Notes under the pieces: generated by a model | The model's input: the letters and a program-made list of their open reading frames with translations, nothing else | Databases searched by the model: none | What the model was told of the DNA's origin: nothing | Shown: piece by piece, positions 10,675 through 23,388 of the stretch | Numbering within the stretch: position 1 is the first letter of the stretch | Layout: the number at the start of each line of letters is the position of its first letter | NCBI GenBank assembly: GCA_902573425.1 | Contig: CACGJO010000003.1 | Location: forward strand, 1-64,000 | Direction: 5' to 3' | Source: an uncultured Pelagibacteraceae bacterium | Lineage (GTDB): Bacteria > Pseudomonadota > Alphaproteobacteria > Pelagibacterales > Pelagibacteraceae | DNA: 64,000 nucleotides | Made by a program: the position numbers and the translations under genes

Positions 10675-11223
10675 ATGAACTCTTTTTCATCTGAAATATC
10701 CCAGAGGTATGCATTAGCGCTATATGATCTTTCAAAGGAAAATAATCAAACAGAAGAGTTTGTAGCGAATATTAAAGAATTCATGAAAGTTTTTAATTCT
10801 AATGAAAGCTTACGATTTTTTGTAAAAAATCCCACATATTCTGTTGAGGATCAAAAATCTGTATTTAATAAAATTTTAGCACAAATGAACACGAACAAAA
10901 TGATAAAAAATTTCTTTTCACTATTAATAATTAAAAAAAGAATTTTCTTTGTAGACCAAATTGCTGAAAAATTTTTGAATATAATTTCTATTAAAAAAGG
11001 GGAATTATCTTTAAATATTGTAACTGCAAACAAACTTGAAGAAAAAGAAATTTTGGATTTAGAAAAAGAAATTTCATCAAATCTTAAAAATAAACTTAAA
11101 CTAAATTGCAAAACTGACCCTTCATTAATTGGCGGTTTAGTTTTGCAAATTGGAAGTTTGATGATAGACACCTCTTTGAAAAACAAATTAAATAAATATA
11201 AAAAATCAATGATGGAGAACTAA
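10675..11223 (+). CDS. atpH: F1Fo ATP synthase delta subunit
   Basis: Delta subunit (OSCP homologue), the peripheral-stalk connector between F1 and Fo. At 182 aa it has normal length. It starts with [18 protein letters not shown], the conserved N-terminal helix, and contains the C-terminal pattern [25 protein letters not shown]. It opens the atpHAGDC block; as in other alphaproteobacteria the Fo genes are not here. The start ATG is overlapped by the TGA of a possible 13-codon leader ORF (10637-10678). The next gene begins 1 nt after its stop, on a GTG. Confidence 0.95.
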   Translation: MNSFSSEISQRYALALYDLSKENNQTEEFVANIKEFMKVFNSNESLRFFVKNPTYSVEDQKSVFNKILAQMNTNKMIKNFFSLLIIKKRIFFVDQIAEKFLNIISIKKGELSLNIVTANKLEEKEILDLEKEISSNLKNKLKLNCKTDPSLIGGLVLQIGSLMIDTSLKNKLNKYKKSMMEN

Positions 11224-11224
11224 A

Positions 11225-12766
11225 GTGGACATTAATCCTTCTGAAATAACTAAAATTTTAAAAGAACAGATAAAAAACCTTGGAGAGAAAACAGAAGTTT
11301 CTGAGATAGGCAAAGTTCTTTCTGTTGGAGATGGTATTGCAAGGGTATATGGCCTTGATAATGTGCAGGCTGGGGAAATGGTTGAGTTTAAAGATGGCTC
11401 TAAAGGGATGGCATTAAATTTAGAAAGCGATAACGTTGGAATCGTGATTTTTGGTGATGATAAATCAATTAAAGAGGGCGATACCGTCAAAAGAACTGGA
11501 ACCATAGTTGATGTTCCTGTTGGAAAAGAATTATTAGGAAGAGTAGTAGATGCTTTAGGTAACCCAATTGATGGCAAAGAAGCTCTTAAAAAAGGAATTA
11601 AAAGAAAAAGAGTTGAGGTTAAAGCACCAGGTATAATTCCAAGAAAATCAGTTAACGAACCTATGCAAACAGGTTTAAAGGCAATTGACAGTTTAATACC
11701 AATTGGAAGAGGTCAAAGAGAATTAATAATTGGTGACAGACAAACTGGAAAAACAGCAGTTGCAATAGATACAATAATTAATCAAAAAAAAATAAACGAG
11801 TCATCTGATGAGAAAAAAAAGCTATATTGTATTTATGTTGCAATTGGTCAAAAAAGATCAACTGTAGCTCAAATTCTTAAAACACTTCAAGACGCTGGAG
11901 CAATGGATTATACAATAATTGTATCTGCAACAGCATCAGACCCTGCACCTTTGCAGTTTTTGGCACCATATACCGGTTGTACTTTTGGAGAATTTTTTAG
12001 AGATAACGGGATGCACGCTTTAATTATATATGACGATTTATCAAAACAAGCTGTTGCATATAGACAAATGTCACTATTATTGCGAAGACCTCCAGGACGA
12101 GAAGCATATCCCGGTGATGTATTCTACTTGCATAGTAGATTATTAGAAAGAGCAGCTAAACTAAACGACGATAATGGAGGTGGTTCACTTACAGCATTAC
12201 CAATCATTGAAACCCAAGCAGGAGATGTTTCAGCATATATTCCTACAAATGTAATTTCGATTACTGATGGTCAAATCTTTTTAGGCACTGAGTTATTTAA
12301 CCAAGGTATCAGACCAGCTGTAAATGTCGGACTTTCTGTTTCGAGGGTCGGATCAGCCGCCCAAACAAAAGCTATGAAAAAAGTGGCAGGATCGATTAAA
12401 TTAGAACTGGCTCAATATCGTGAAATGGCAGCGTTTGCTCAATTTGGTTCAGATTTAGACGCGTCAACGCAGAAACTTTTGAATAGAGGATCCAAACTAA
12501 CTGAATTATTGAAACAAGATCAGTACAGCCCTATGACAGTTGCTGAACAAGTAGTGATTATATATGCAGGAGTTAAAGGATATTTAGATAGTATTGATAT
12601 AAGTGAAATTCGTTCATTTGAAAAAGGTCTCTTAGACTTAGTTAAAACCGAAAATTCAGAAATAATAGACTCAATTCAAAAGAGTGGAAAAATAGAGGAA
12701 AATATAGATAAGATCCTGACTGAAGTTATCACAAATTATAAAAAAAAAAATTTTGAGAAAAAATAA
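11225..12766 (+). CDS. atpA: F1Fo ATP synthase alpha subunit
   Basis: Non-catalytic nucleotide-binding subunit of F1, 513 aa as expected. It has Walker A GDRQTGKT (about residues 169-176), the family signature near [16 protein letters not shown] with the arginine finger, and [21 protein letters not shown]. The start codon is GTG, one base after the atpH stop and preceded by GGAG inside atpH, which supports this start. Its TAA overlaps the atpG ATG by one base (TAATG). Membrane-peripheral, cytoplasmic side. Confidence 0.97.
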   Translation: MDINPSEITKILKEQIKNLGEKTEVSEIGKVLSVGDGIARVYGLDNVQAGEMVEFKDGSKGMALNLESDNVGIVIFGDDKSIKEGDTVKRTGTIVDVPVGKELLGRVVDALGNPIDGKEALKKGIKRKRVEVKAPGIIPRKSVNEPMQTGLKAIDSLIPIGRGQRELIIGDRQTGKTAVAIDTIINQKKINESSDEKKKLYCIYVAIGQKRSTVAQILKTLQDAGAMDYTIIVSATASDPAPLQFLAPYTGCTFGEFFRDNGMHALIIYDDLSKQAVAYRQMSLLLRRPPGREAYPGDVFYLHSRLLERAAKLNDDNGGGSLTALPIIETQAGDVSAYIPTNVISITDGQIFLGTELFNQGIRPAVNVGLSVSRVGSAAQTKAMKKVAGSIKLELAQYREMAAFAQFGSDLDASTQKLLNRGSKLTELLKQDQYSPMTVAEQVVIIYAGVKGYLDSIDISEIRSFEKGLLDLVKTENSEIIDSIQKSGKIEENIDKILTEVITNYKKKNFEKK

Positions 12767-13641
12767 TGCCAAGCTTAGATGACCTACGAAAAAGAATTTC
12801 AAGTGTTAAATCAACACAAAAAATTACAAAAGCTATGAAGATGGTTGCAGCCGCAAAGCTTCGTAAAGCACAAGAAATGGCCGAAAATGGAAGGCCTTAT
12901 AGTGATAAAATGAATGTGATTATTCAAAATTTAAGCAAAGGTATAAACGATCCCTTGAATGCGCCAAAACTTTTAATTGGTTCTGGCGATGATAAAACGC
13001 ATTTGTGTGTCGTGATGACAGCTGACAGGGGTTTATGTGGAGGTTTTAATACTAATATTGTCAAGCAGGCAAAGAATTACTTTAACAAAATTTTAAAAGA
13101 ATCTAAAAATCTCAAAATAATTACTGTAGGAACGAAGGGGTTAGATCAATTAAAAAGAGAATACGGCAAGTATATTGTTAAAAAAATTGATTTCAAAAAT
13201 AAAAAACAAATCTCCTTTAAAGACGCTTCACTAGTCGGAGATGAAATTGTAAAATTATTTAAAAATAATGAATTTGATAAATGTATAATTTTTTATAATA
13301 AATTTAAAAATGTAATGACACAAATACCTCAGTCACAACAATTAATACCTGCAAAAAAAGAGGATGAGACTAAAACAGAACAAGAGTCGTCCTATGATTT
13401 TGAACCTGAGGAAGATGAAATATTAGAAGATCTTCTACCAAAAAATATCTCTACACAAATTTATAAAGGATTTTTGGAAAATTCTGCAAGTGAACAAGGA
13501 TCCAGAATGACAGCCATGGATAATGCGACAAGAAATGCTGGTGATTTAGTGGAAAAACTAACAATAAATTATAATAGAAGTAGACAAGCCGCTATCACAA
13601 AAGAATTAATTGAAATAATATCAGGGGCAGAAAGTTTATAA
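12766..13641 (+). CDS. atpG: F1Fo ATP synthase gamma subunit
   Basis: Central rotor shaft subunit of F1, 291 aa. The N-terminal coiled-coil helix LDDLRKRISSVKSTQKITKAMKMVAAAKL, the TADRGLCGGFNTNI motif and the C-terminal helix TAMDNATRNAGDLVEKL are diagnostic. Between the Rossmann-like domain and the C-terminal helix there is an acidic stretch (KKEDETKTEQESSYDFEPEEDE, about residues 205-225), longer and more acidic than in enterobacterial gamma; alphaproteobacterial homologues often have a loop here. It overlaps atpA by 1 nt and abuts atpD directly. Confidence 0.96.
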   Translation: MPSLDDLRKRISSVKSTQKITKAMKMVAAAKLRKAQEMAENGRPYSDKMNVIIQNLSKGINDPLNAPKLLIGSGDDKTHLCVVMTADRGLCGGFNTNIVKQAKNYFNKILKESKNLKIITVGTKGLDQLKREYGKYIVKKIDFKNKKQISFKDASLVGDEIVKLFKNNEFDKCIIFYNKFKNVMTQIPQSQQLIPAKKEDETKTEQESSYDFEPEEDEILEDLLPKNISTQIYKGFLENSASEQGSRMTAMDNATRNAGDLVEKLTINYNRSRQAAITKELIEIISGAESL

Positions 13642-15063
<1,422 letters not shown>

Positions 15064-15450
15064 ATGAATGAAAATTTTAATATAGAAATTATTTCTCCTG
15101 AAAAAAAACTATTTGCAGAAAAGGGCAAGTCAATAACCATACCCTCTTTTGAAGGTGAAATGACCATTTTACCCGATCATATTTCTATAATTACTTTTTT
15201 AAGGCCCGGAGTCATAAATATTAATGAAAATAAAAAGAAATATTTTGTAGAGGAGGGAACAGTTGAGTTCTCAAAAAATAATCTAACAATATTATCCTCA
15301 ACCATCATCGACCTCGATAGTCTCTCAAAAGATGTTATTTCAAGTATGCTTGAAGACAGTAAAAAAGAGTTAAACCAAGAAAATATAGATGATAAAAAGC
15401 GATATATTATTTCTCATAAAATTGACTGTTTATCACAAATTAGTTTATAA
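15064..15450 (+). CDS. atpC: F1Fo ATP synthase epsilon subunit
   Basis: Epsilon subunit of the F1 rotor, 128 aa; it couples gamma to the c-ring and regulates ATPase activity. The N-terminal beta-sandwich is recognisable: FNIEIISPEKKLFAEKGKSITIPSFEGEMTILPDH, then EGTVEFSKNNLTILS. The C-terminal helical part is short. It is the last gene of the operon. Its final 11 nt overlap, tail to tail, the convergent rppH gene. I see no intrinsic terminator at this junction, so read-through into antisense RNA is possible. Confidence 0.93.
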   Translation: MNENFNIEIISPEKKLFAEKGKSITIPSFEGEMTILPDHISIITFLRPGVININENKKKYFVEEGTVEFSKNNLTILSSTIIDLDSLSKDVISSMLEDSKKELNQENIDDKKRYIISHKIDCLSQISL

Positions 15451-15913
15451 AATTTCTTATTTTTGGTAGAAGTTGCTCGTAAACTTTCTTTTTAAAATCA
15501 ACGATTACATTTGGTAAATTTTCAATATCTAACCATTGCCACTCAATAAACTCTGGTTTATCCATTTCTAAGTTTATTTCTTCATCATTACCCAAAAATT
15601 TAACAATAAACCACTTTTGTTTTTGACCTCTAAATTTTCCTCTCCAAATTTTTCCCAATAGGTAATTTGGTAATTCATATTCAAACCAACCATCAATTTC
15701 ACTGAGTATTTTGATATTATTAATTCCAGTTTCTTCATGAAGTTCTCTTTTCATTGCATCAGTTAAGTCTTCGCCCTTATTAACACCACCTTGCGGCATC
15801 TGCCATTTATCTACTGGATTATCTTTCCTTTTACCAACAAAAACTTGATTTTTTTTATTTAAAACAATTGCTCCAACACCTATCCTTAAAGGTAGTTTTT
15901 TTATAGAGATCAT
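15440..15913 (-). CDS. rppH: RNA pyrophosphohydrolase (Nudix)
   Basis: Removes pyrophosphate from 5'-triphosphorylated RNA, or hydrolyses dinucleoside polyphosphates. At 157 aa it has the family length. The complete Nudix box runs over residues 42-64 (GGVNKGEDLTDAMKRELHEETGI), preceded by KWQMPQ, characteristic of the RppH/IalA group. It is the last gene of the minus-strand obg-proBA-nadD-rsfS-ctpA cluster; its start overlaps the ctpA stop by 4 nt, as in many alphaproteobacteria. Confidence 0.93.
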   Translation of the reverse strand: MISIKKLPLRIGVGAIVLNKKNQVFVGKRKDNPVDKWQMPQGGVNKGEDLTDAMKRELHEETGINNIKILSEIDGWFEYELPNYLLGKIWRGKFRGQKQKWFIVKFLGNDEEINLEMDKPEFIEWQWLDIENLPNVIVDFKKKVYEQLLPKIRNFIN

Positions 15914-17043
15914 AGAGTTAAAAGTTTTAAAGCATAATTTAATTGATTATCAGATGGACTGTCAGTTTTAAAATTTTGACCCTGCTCTTCAATAAAAATA
16001 TCTGGAGCTACACCCACTTCCGAAATTGATTTACCTGATGGTAAATAGTATTTAGAAACAGTTAACCGTATTCCACCACCATCACTCAGTGGAATAATAG
16101 ATTGAACTGAGCCTTTTCCATATGTATTTTCTCCAAGTATGATTGCTCTTTTATGATCTTTAAGCGCACCAGCAACTATTTCAGATGCTGATGCAGAGCC
16201 ATTATTAATTATAATTATTAAGGGCTTTCCATTAACTTTATCTCCCTTTCTTGCAAAAAATCTTCTGTTCTCAATGGATTTCCTTCCTTTTGTTGAAACA
16301 ATTTCTCCATCGTCTAAGAAAAAATCTGTAATACTTACTGCTTGGGTTAAAAGTCCTCCGGGATTATTTCTAAGATCAAGAATATATCCGATTGGTCTAT
16401 TCTTTTTTTCAAAATCTTTTATTTTTTGGTTTAATTGGTTGCTACTGTTACTATTAAAAGCTTTTAACTTTATATAGGCAATATTTTTTTGTATTATTTT
16501 AGCTTCTACAGATTTAATTTGAATTATTTCTCTTTTTAAAATTTTTTCTAAAGCTTTTTTTTCACCTTTTCTTCTTATTGTAAGTTTAATTTTCGAATCA
16601 ATTGGACCTCTCATCATTTTAACTGCCTCCATGAGTGATTTGCCTTGAACCTGCTTGTCATCAATTTTTACAATATAATCACCAGATTTAATCCCCGCTC
16701 TAGATGCCGGGGTATCATCGATTGGGGAAATTACTTTCACTACTCCAGCCTCCATACCAACCTCAATTCCAAGTCCACCAAACTCCCCCCTCGTGTCTGT
16801 TTCCATACTTTTAAAAAGTTCAGGATTCATGTAAGCAGAATAAGGATCTAGAGATTGAAGTGCACCATTAATGGCAGAGTCTAGCATTTCAGATTGATCT
16901 ACGTCTTCGACATATTCTTTTTTAATTTTCTCTAAAACCTCTCCAAACAAATCAATTTTTTTATAAAGCTTTTCATTCGTGTTACTATGAAGATTTCCTG
17001 TAAGTATGAAAAATAGTATTAATATTTTAAATATTCTAATCAT
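15910..17043 (-). CDS. ctpA: S41 family C-terminal processing peptidase
   Basis: Periplasmic carboxy-terminal processing serine protease, 377 aa. An N-terminal hydrophobic segment ending FILTGNLHS looks like a signal peptide. A PDZ domain follows (GIEVGMEAGVVKVISPIDDTPASRAGIKSGD), then the S41 catalytic domain with LDLRNNPGGLL, the serine in NNGSASASEIVAGAL and the lysine in GENTYGKGSVQ. Known roles in related bacteria are processing of envelope proteins and control of cell-wall hydrolases. Overlaps rsfS and rppH by 4 nt each. The rlmH and EnvC-like genes often found between rsfS and ctpA in alphaproteobacteria are absent. Confidence 0.94.
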   Translation of the reverse strand: MIRIFKILILFFILTGNLHSNTNEKLYKKIDLFGEVLEKIKKEYVEDVDQSEMLDSAINGALQSLDPYSAYMNPELFKSMETDTRGEFGGLGIEVGMEAGVVKVISPIDDTPASRAGIKSGDYIVKIDDKQVQGKSLMEAVKMMRGPIDSKIKLTIRRKGEKKALEKILKREIIQIKSVEAKIIQKNIAYIKLKAFNSNSSNQLNQKIKDFEKKNRPIGYILDLRNNPGGLLTQAVSITDFFLDDGEIVSTKGRKSIENRRFFARKGDKVNGKPLIIIINNGSASASEIVAGALKDHKRAIILGENTYGKGSVQSIIPLSDGGGIRLTVSKYYLPSGKSISEVGVAPDIFIEEQGQNFKTDSPSDNQLNYALKLLTL

Positions 17044-17387
17044 GTAACAACTCCACTAATTTCAGATGGATCACACCACATTTTTTCTAAATCATAAAAT
17101 TTTCTTTTTTCGGGGTGAAATATATGAACAATTATATCTATTGCGTCTATCAATTTCCAATCTGAACTAGTTTTTCCTTCAATATTATATTTTCCTAAAC
17201 CATTTTTAACTAATTCTTTTACAATTATTTCTGACAAAGATTGTATATGCCTCGAGGATGTTCCAGAGGCTATAATCATATAATCAGCAATTGAAGACTT
17301 GCCTTTTAAATTTATTGATATAATATTTTTTGCTTTACTATCACTTAGAGCTTTTTCTATTATTTTTTTTTGTTTTAAAACTTCCAT
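17040..17387 (-). CDS. rsfS: Ribosomal silencing factor RsfS
   Basis: RsfS/Iojap family protein, 115 aa. It binds L14 (uL14) on the 50S subunit and blocks subunit joining in starvation. Motifs are DYMIIASGTSSRHIQSLSEI and the C-terminal DSW-like segment, here SSDWKLIDAIDIIVHIFHPEKRKFYDLE. It overlaps nadD by one base and ctpA by 4 nt. The nadD-rsfS pairing is nearly universal. Confidence 0.94.
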   Translation of the reverse strand: MEVLKQKKIIEKALSDSKAKNIISINLKGKSSIADYMIIASGTSSRHIQSLSEIIVKELVKNGLGKYNIEGKTSSDWKLIDAIDIIVHIFHPEKRKFYDLEKMWCDPSEISGVVT

Positions 17388-17935
17388 TATTTATATTTTA
17401 AGTAATTTTTTCTTAATTTTGAAGAAGAAATATTGATCCTTTTTGACTTAATAAATTTAATTTTTTCTTTTCCTAGATAATTGTAAGCTTTACATTTAAA
17501 TATTTGTTTTAAATAGCCATTTCTTGGAAAAACAATAATTTTACAAAAATCAGAAATTTTTTGCCAATCATGCCATTTATGAAATTTTAAAAGGTTATCC
17601 GATCCCATTAAAAAAAATATTTCTGACTTTTTATATTTTTTTTTAAGATACTTTACTAAATTAATGGTTTTAGATGACTTTATGGCATCATCATAAGCCT
17701 CAATTTTAATTCTATTGACCTTTGATATTACGTTTCTTGAAAAATTGATTCTTTTTTGTAATGAAAAATAAGACTTATTCTTTAAAGGATTTTTCTTTGT
17801 TACTGCCCAAATCAAAAACTTAAGCTTTAATTTTTTTATAGCAAATTTAGAAATCTCTAAATGACCTATATGTGGTGGATCAAAAGTACCACCCAAAACT
17901 CCAATTTTTTTATGATTATTCTTCGGCACACCCAT
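17387..17935 (-). CDS. nadD: Nicotinate-nucleotide adenylyltransferase
   Basis: Adenylates nicotinate mononucleotide to deamido-NAD in NAD biosynthesis. 182 aa. The nucleotidyltransferase motif GGTFDPPHIGHLEIS is at residues 15-29, and the C-terminal ISSSKLRKN matches the (I/V)SST.(I/V)R element. FLMGSDNLLKFHKWHDWQ is a typical NadD segment. It lies between proA and rsfS; the gap to proA is only 3 nt. Confidence 0.94.
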   Translation of the reverse strand: MGVPKNNHKKIGVLGGTFDPPHIGHLEISKFAIKKLKLKFLIWAVTKKNPLKNKSYFSLQKRINFSRNVISKVNRIKIEAYDDAIKSSKTINLVKYLKKKYKKSEIFFLMGSDNLLKFHKWHDWQKISDFCKIIVFPRNGYLKQIFKCKAYNYLGKEKIKFIKSKRINISSSKLRKNYLKYK

Positions 17936-17938
17936 TAG

Positions 17939-19179
17939 TTAAGATCTTATTGAACCATTGCCTTTAACTATGTACTTGTAAGAAGTTAATTGATTTATGC
18001 CAACAGGACCTCTCGGCGGCATTTTATTAGTTGAAATTCCAATCTCACCACCAAATCCAAATTCCCCCCCATCAGCAAATTGTGTTGAAACATTATGCAT
18101 CGCAATTGAACTGTTAACACCTTTTAAAAAACTTTTTGCAGTTTTATTATTATTTGTAATGATACTATCTGTGTGCATAGTGCCATATTTTAAAATATGA
18201 GACACAGCTTCATCCACACCTTTTACTGATTTAATTGAAATTATTGAATCCAAGTATTCGGTTTGCCAGTCCTTTTCAGTTGCCTTTTTTAATCTATAAT
18301 TAAATAATTTATTTATTTTATCGTCTACTCTAACCTCACAACCCATTCTAGTTAAAGCATGAATAATCTTAGTACCATGAGATGATAAAATCCTGTCATT
18401 TATTAAAAGAGTTTCTAATGCTCCACAAATGCTTGTTCTTCTCATCTTGGCATTAATTATAATCTTTTTTGCCATTTCTAAATTTGAGTTTTTATCTAAA
18501 TAAATGTGACATAATCCTTCAAGATGTCCGATTACATTTACTTTAGATAGTTTCTGAACTTTTTTGACTAAATTTTTACCCCCTCTTGGAACAATCAAAT
18601 CAATATAATTACTCATTTTAGAAAGAATAAAGTCGACAATTTTTCTGTCTTTTTTTTCAATGAATTGGACACAATTTTTATCAATTCTATTTTTTTTTAA
18701 AGCTCTTCTAAATAAGTTAGCTAAAAATCTATTTGTATAATAAGCCTCAGAACCACCTCGCAAGATTACACTGTTGCCAGATTTTAAGCATAGTGATGCG
18801 ACGTCTGCGGTGACATTTGGTCTACTCTCATATATTACAGATATAACGCCTATTGGAATTGATACTTTCTCAATTTTTAGTTTATTTGATCTTTTCCATT
18901 TAGATAAAACTTGACCAACAGGGTTCTTAAAATTTTCAATAGTTTTTATACTTGATATAATTTGGTTAATCTTTTCGCTGTTTAACATTAATCTGTCTAT
19001 AAGTTTTTTTCTTTTTGCTTTTTTTATATCCTTTGAGTTTTCCCTTAAAATTTTTAACTTATTTTTCTTCACAAGGGACGCGTATTCTTTTAAAGCTTTT
19101 TTAATTTTTGAATGTTCCACATTCTTTAAGTTCTCAAATGCTTTTAAAGATTTTTCTCCAATATTTTTAATATAATTCA

Positions 19180-19180
<1 letters not shown>
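17939..19180 (-). CDS. proA: Gamma-glutamyl phosphate reductase
   Basis: Second step of proline biosynthesis: NADPH-dependent reduction of glutamyl 5-phosphate to the semialdehyde. 413 aa, normal length. The aldehyde-dehydrogenase-type catalytic cysteine is in RTSICGALETLLIN; other family segments are IGVISVIYESRPNVTADVASLCLKSGN and GGEFGFGGEIGISTNKMPPRGPVG. It overlaps proB by one base (TAATG). Confidence 0.97.
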
Positions 19181-21269
<2,089 letters not shown>

Positions 21270-21278
21270 TTACAGAAT

Positions 21279-21533
21279 TTATTTGGGAACTACAGAAACC
21301 AAAGTTCTATTTGACTTGGTTTTTTTGAATTTAACTTTTCCCGCAATAAGAGAAAAAATTGAATGATCTTTACCCATGCCGACATTATTTCCAGGATGTA
21401 TTTTGGTGCCTCTTTGTCTGACTATTATATTTCCAGGCTTAACTAATTGTTCGCCATATCTTTTAACGCCTAGACGACGACCTGCACTATCTCGGCCGTT
21501 CTTCGATGATCCACCTGCTTTTTTTGTTGCCAT
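21279..21533 (-). CDS. rpmA: 50S ribosomal protein L27 (bL27)
   Basis: 84 aa, normal length. The N-terminus [27 protein letters not shown] is the conserved bL27 tail that reaches the peptidyl-transferase centre; there is no Firmicutes-type cleavable N-terminal extension. [13 protein letters not shown] is also diagnostic. Five nt separate it from rplU and 27 nt from obgE. Confidence 0.97.
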   Translation of the reverse strand: MATKKAGGSSKNGRDSAGRRLGVKRYGEQLVKPGNIIVRQRGTKIHPGNNVGMGKDHSIFSLIAGKVKFKKTKSNRTLVSVVPK

Positions 21534-21538
21534 TTATT

Positions 21539-21964
21539 TTATTTCTTATTTTTAATTAGTTCTTTTTTTTTAACAGTTTTTTTACCTGATTTTTGTTCTT
21601 TTGACAAATTCATTTGATTATCTTTAATTTCAGAAACTAATTTTCCACCTTTAGATAAAATTTTAATAATTTGGATTTTTGAAAGTTGTTGTCTGTGTCC
21701 ATATTTTTTTCTTGAGTTTTGTCTTCTTCTCTTTTTAAAAACCAAAATTTTTCTATCTTTAATATTGTCTAAAACCAAGCCCTCAACTAATGCACCTTCA
21801 ACAGTTGGATTTCCAACTTCAGTGTTTTTGTCATCGTTAACTAAAAGAACTTTTTTAAATTCGACTTTATTTCCTTTTACAATATTTAATTTTTCCACCT
21901 TCAAAATATTACTAGCAGAAACTTTATATTGTTTTCCACCTGTTTCTATTATTGCAAAAGACAT
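21539..21964 (-). CDS. rplU: 50S ribosomal protein L21 (bL21)
   Basis: 141 aa. The N-terminus MSFAIIETGGKQYKVSASNILKVEKL and the segment KKRRRQNSRKKYGHRQQLSKIQI define bL21. Compared with the roughly 103-aa enterobacterial form there is a lysine-rich C-terminal tail (EQKSGKKTVKKKELIKNKK), a variable extension common in alphaproteobacteria. It is the first gene of the rplU-rpmA-obgE operon, with an AAGGAA Shine-Dalgarno-like element about 6 nt before the ATG. Confidence 0.96.
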   Translation of the reverse strand: MSFAIIETGGKQYKVSASNILKVEKLNIVKGNKVEFKKVLLVNDDKNTEVGNPTVEGALVEGLVLDNIKDRKILVFKKRRRQNSRKKYGHRQQLSKIQIIKILSKGGKLVSEIKDNQMNLSKEQKSGKKTVKKKELIKNKK

Positions 21965-21990
21965 AAAATATTCCTTTTTAATTTTAAGGC

Positions 21991-22018
21991 AATATAACTC
22001 TGTAACTTATCAAGTCAA
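21991..22018 (-). promoter_or_regulatory. Sigma-70-like promoter for rplU operon
   Basis: On the minus strand, TTGACT (22018-22013) is separated by 16 bp from TATATT (21996-21991). The predicted start lies about 20 nt upstream of the rplU ATG. It sits in the 65-bp gap between gloB and rplU and is one of the better promoter matches in the window. Confidence 0.6.
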
Positions 22019-22029
22019 GTTGAATGATG

Positions 22030-22794
22030 TTAGAATTGATCTTTTAAATTCCTTAGTTTTTTAAAAACTTCAATATTTGAAGCATTATCTATTCCTATGC
22101 TTTTTTTAATTTTTTTATCATCGTATCTTAAAAATATATTTGTCTCGATTTCCTCTTGCAAAGTTGTCGGAATAGTTGGTTCTTTGAAATCAATTTTACT
22201 TTTCACTTCTTTAATCCTTTTTTTTAAATTCAAATTATCTTTATCTATTTTGATACAAAATTTACCATTATTATTTGTATACTCGTGCCCACAATAAATT
22301 TTTGTATTCTTTGGTAATTTTTTTATTTTTTCCAATGAACTGAACATTTGTTCATAAGATCCTTCAAAAACTCTACCACACCCTAGTGAAAATAATGTAT
22401 CTCCCGAGAATAAAACTGAGTCTATTTCTGAAAAAAAGATAATATGGTCAAGTGTATGACCAGGAACATGAATAATTTTAAATTTTGTTTCACCAAAAAT
22501 AAAGTAATCATTATCTTTCTTTTTAATATCTGCTCCAGGAACTTTGTCTTGATCATATGCTGAACAAATAATTTGTGATTTATATTTTGCCTTTAAAGCT
22601 AAGTTTCCACCCACATGATCAGAATGATGATGAGTATTAAGAATAAAATCCAATTTTTTATATTTTTTATTTATCTCTTGATCCACCTTTAAAAATTCTG
22701 AAGGATCAACTATAGCAATTAAATTTGTTTTCTTATCTCTTACTAAATAACTATAATTATCTTGTAAGCATTTTATAATTGAAATTTCTAACAT
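22030..22794 (-). CDS. gloB: Hydroxyacylglutathione hydrolase (glyoxalase II)
   Basis: Metallo-beta-lactamase-fold hydrolase that converts S-D-lactoylglutathione to D-lactate and glutathione. 254 aa, normal length. The binuclear metal motif THHHSDHVGG is at about residues 54-63, with further ligands in VPGHTLDHI, FSGDTLFSLGCGRVFEG and YCGHEYT. The C-terminal HAGH domain is present. Its start directly follows the metW stop, so it is probably the distal gene of metX-metW-gloB and subject to the upstream SAM-II switch. Confidence 0.93.
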   Translation of the reverse strand: MLEISIIKCLQDNYSYLVRDKKTNLIAIVDPSEFLKVDQEINKKYKKLDFILNTHHHSDHVGGNLALKAKYKSQIICSAYDQDKVPGADIKKKDNDYFIFGETKFKIIHVPGHTLDHIIFFSEIDSVLFSGDTLFSLGCGRVFEGSYEQMFSSLEKIKKLPKNTKIYCGHEYTNNNGKFCIKIDKDNLNLKKRIKEVKSKIDFKEPTIPTTLQEEIETNIFLRYDDKKIKKSIGIDNASNIEVFKKLRNLKDQF

Positions 22795-23388
22795 CTAACT
22801 TAATAAAAAAATCCCTATTTTTGAAAATAAATTTTTTATCTCAAGGTTACTTCTTTTTATTTGAGAAGTTTTATCCTCATTTATTCCTAAAATTTTATCT
22901 ATTTTAATATTTTTTTCATTACAAAAATTGAACATATCTTTTATGGTGCACATATGAAGATTAGGTGTGTTATGCCAATTATAAGGTAAAGTTTTTGTCA
23001 TGGGCATCTTTCCAAAGATTAATAAGCTTGTTCTCACTTTCCAATAACCAAAATTCGGAATAGATACAATTGCTGATTTTCCAACTCTTAATAATTCCTT
23101 TAAAACTTTTTCTGGATTATAAAAAGCTTGAAGTGTTTGACTTAAAACAACATAATCAAATGATTGATCTGGGAATTGATGAAGCTCAGTCTCTGCATTC
23201 CCCTCAATCACAGACAAACCTTTGTAAATGCATTTTTTAACATATTCTTCTTTTATTTCTAATCCTCTAGCTTCTATATTTTTCTCTTTGATTAAAAGGT
23301 CCATTAAAGAACCATCTCCACAACCAACATCTAACACTCTTACATTCTTCGGGAGCAACTCAGCTATTACTTTAAATTCTTTTTTCAT
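22795..23388 (-). CDS. metW: Methionine biosynthesis protein MetW
   Basis: SAM-methyltransferase-fold protein that accompanies MetX; in other proteobacteria MetW is reported to be needed for effective MetX-dependent homoserine acylation. 197 aa. Motif I is VLDVGCGDGSLMDLL; family features are DYVVLSQTLQAFYNPEKVLKELLRVG and IVSIPNFGYWKVR. Its 5' end overlaps metX by 17 nt, indicating co-translation. Confidence 0.93.
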   Translation of the reverse strand: MKKEFKVIAELLPKNVRVLDVGCGDGSLMDLLIKEKNIEARGLEIKEEYVKKCIYKGLSVIEGNAETELHQFPDQSFDYVVLSQTLQAFYNPEKVLKELLRVGKSAIVSIPNFGYWKVRTSLLIFGKMPMTKTLPYNWHNTPNLHMCTIKDMFNFCNEKNIKIDKILGINEDKTSQIKRSNLEIKNLFSKIGIFLLS

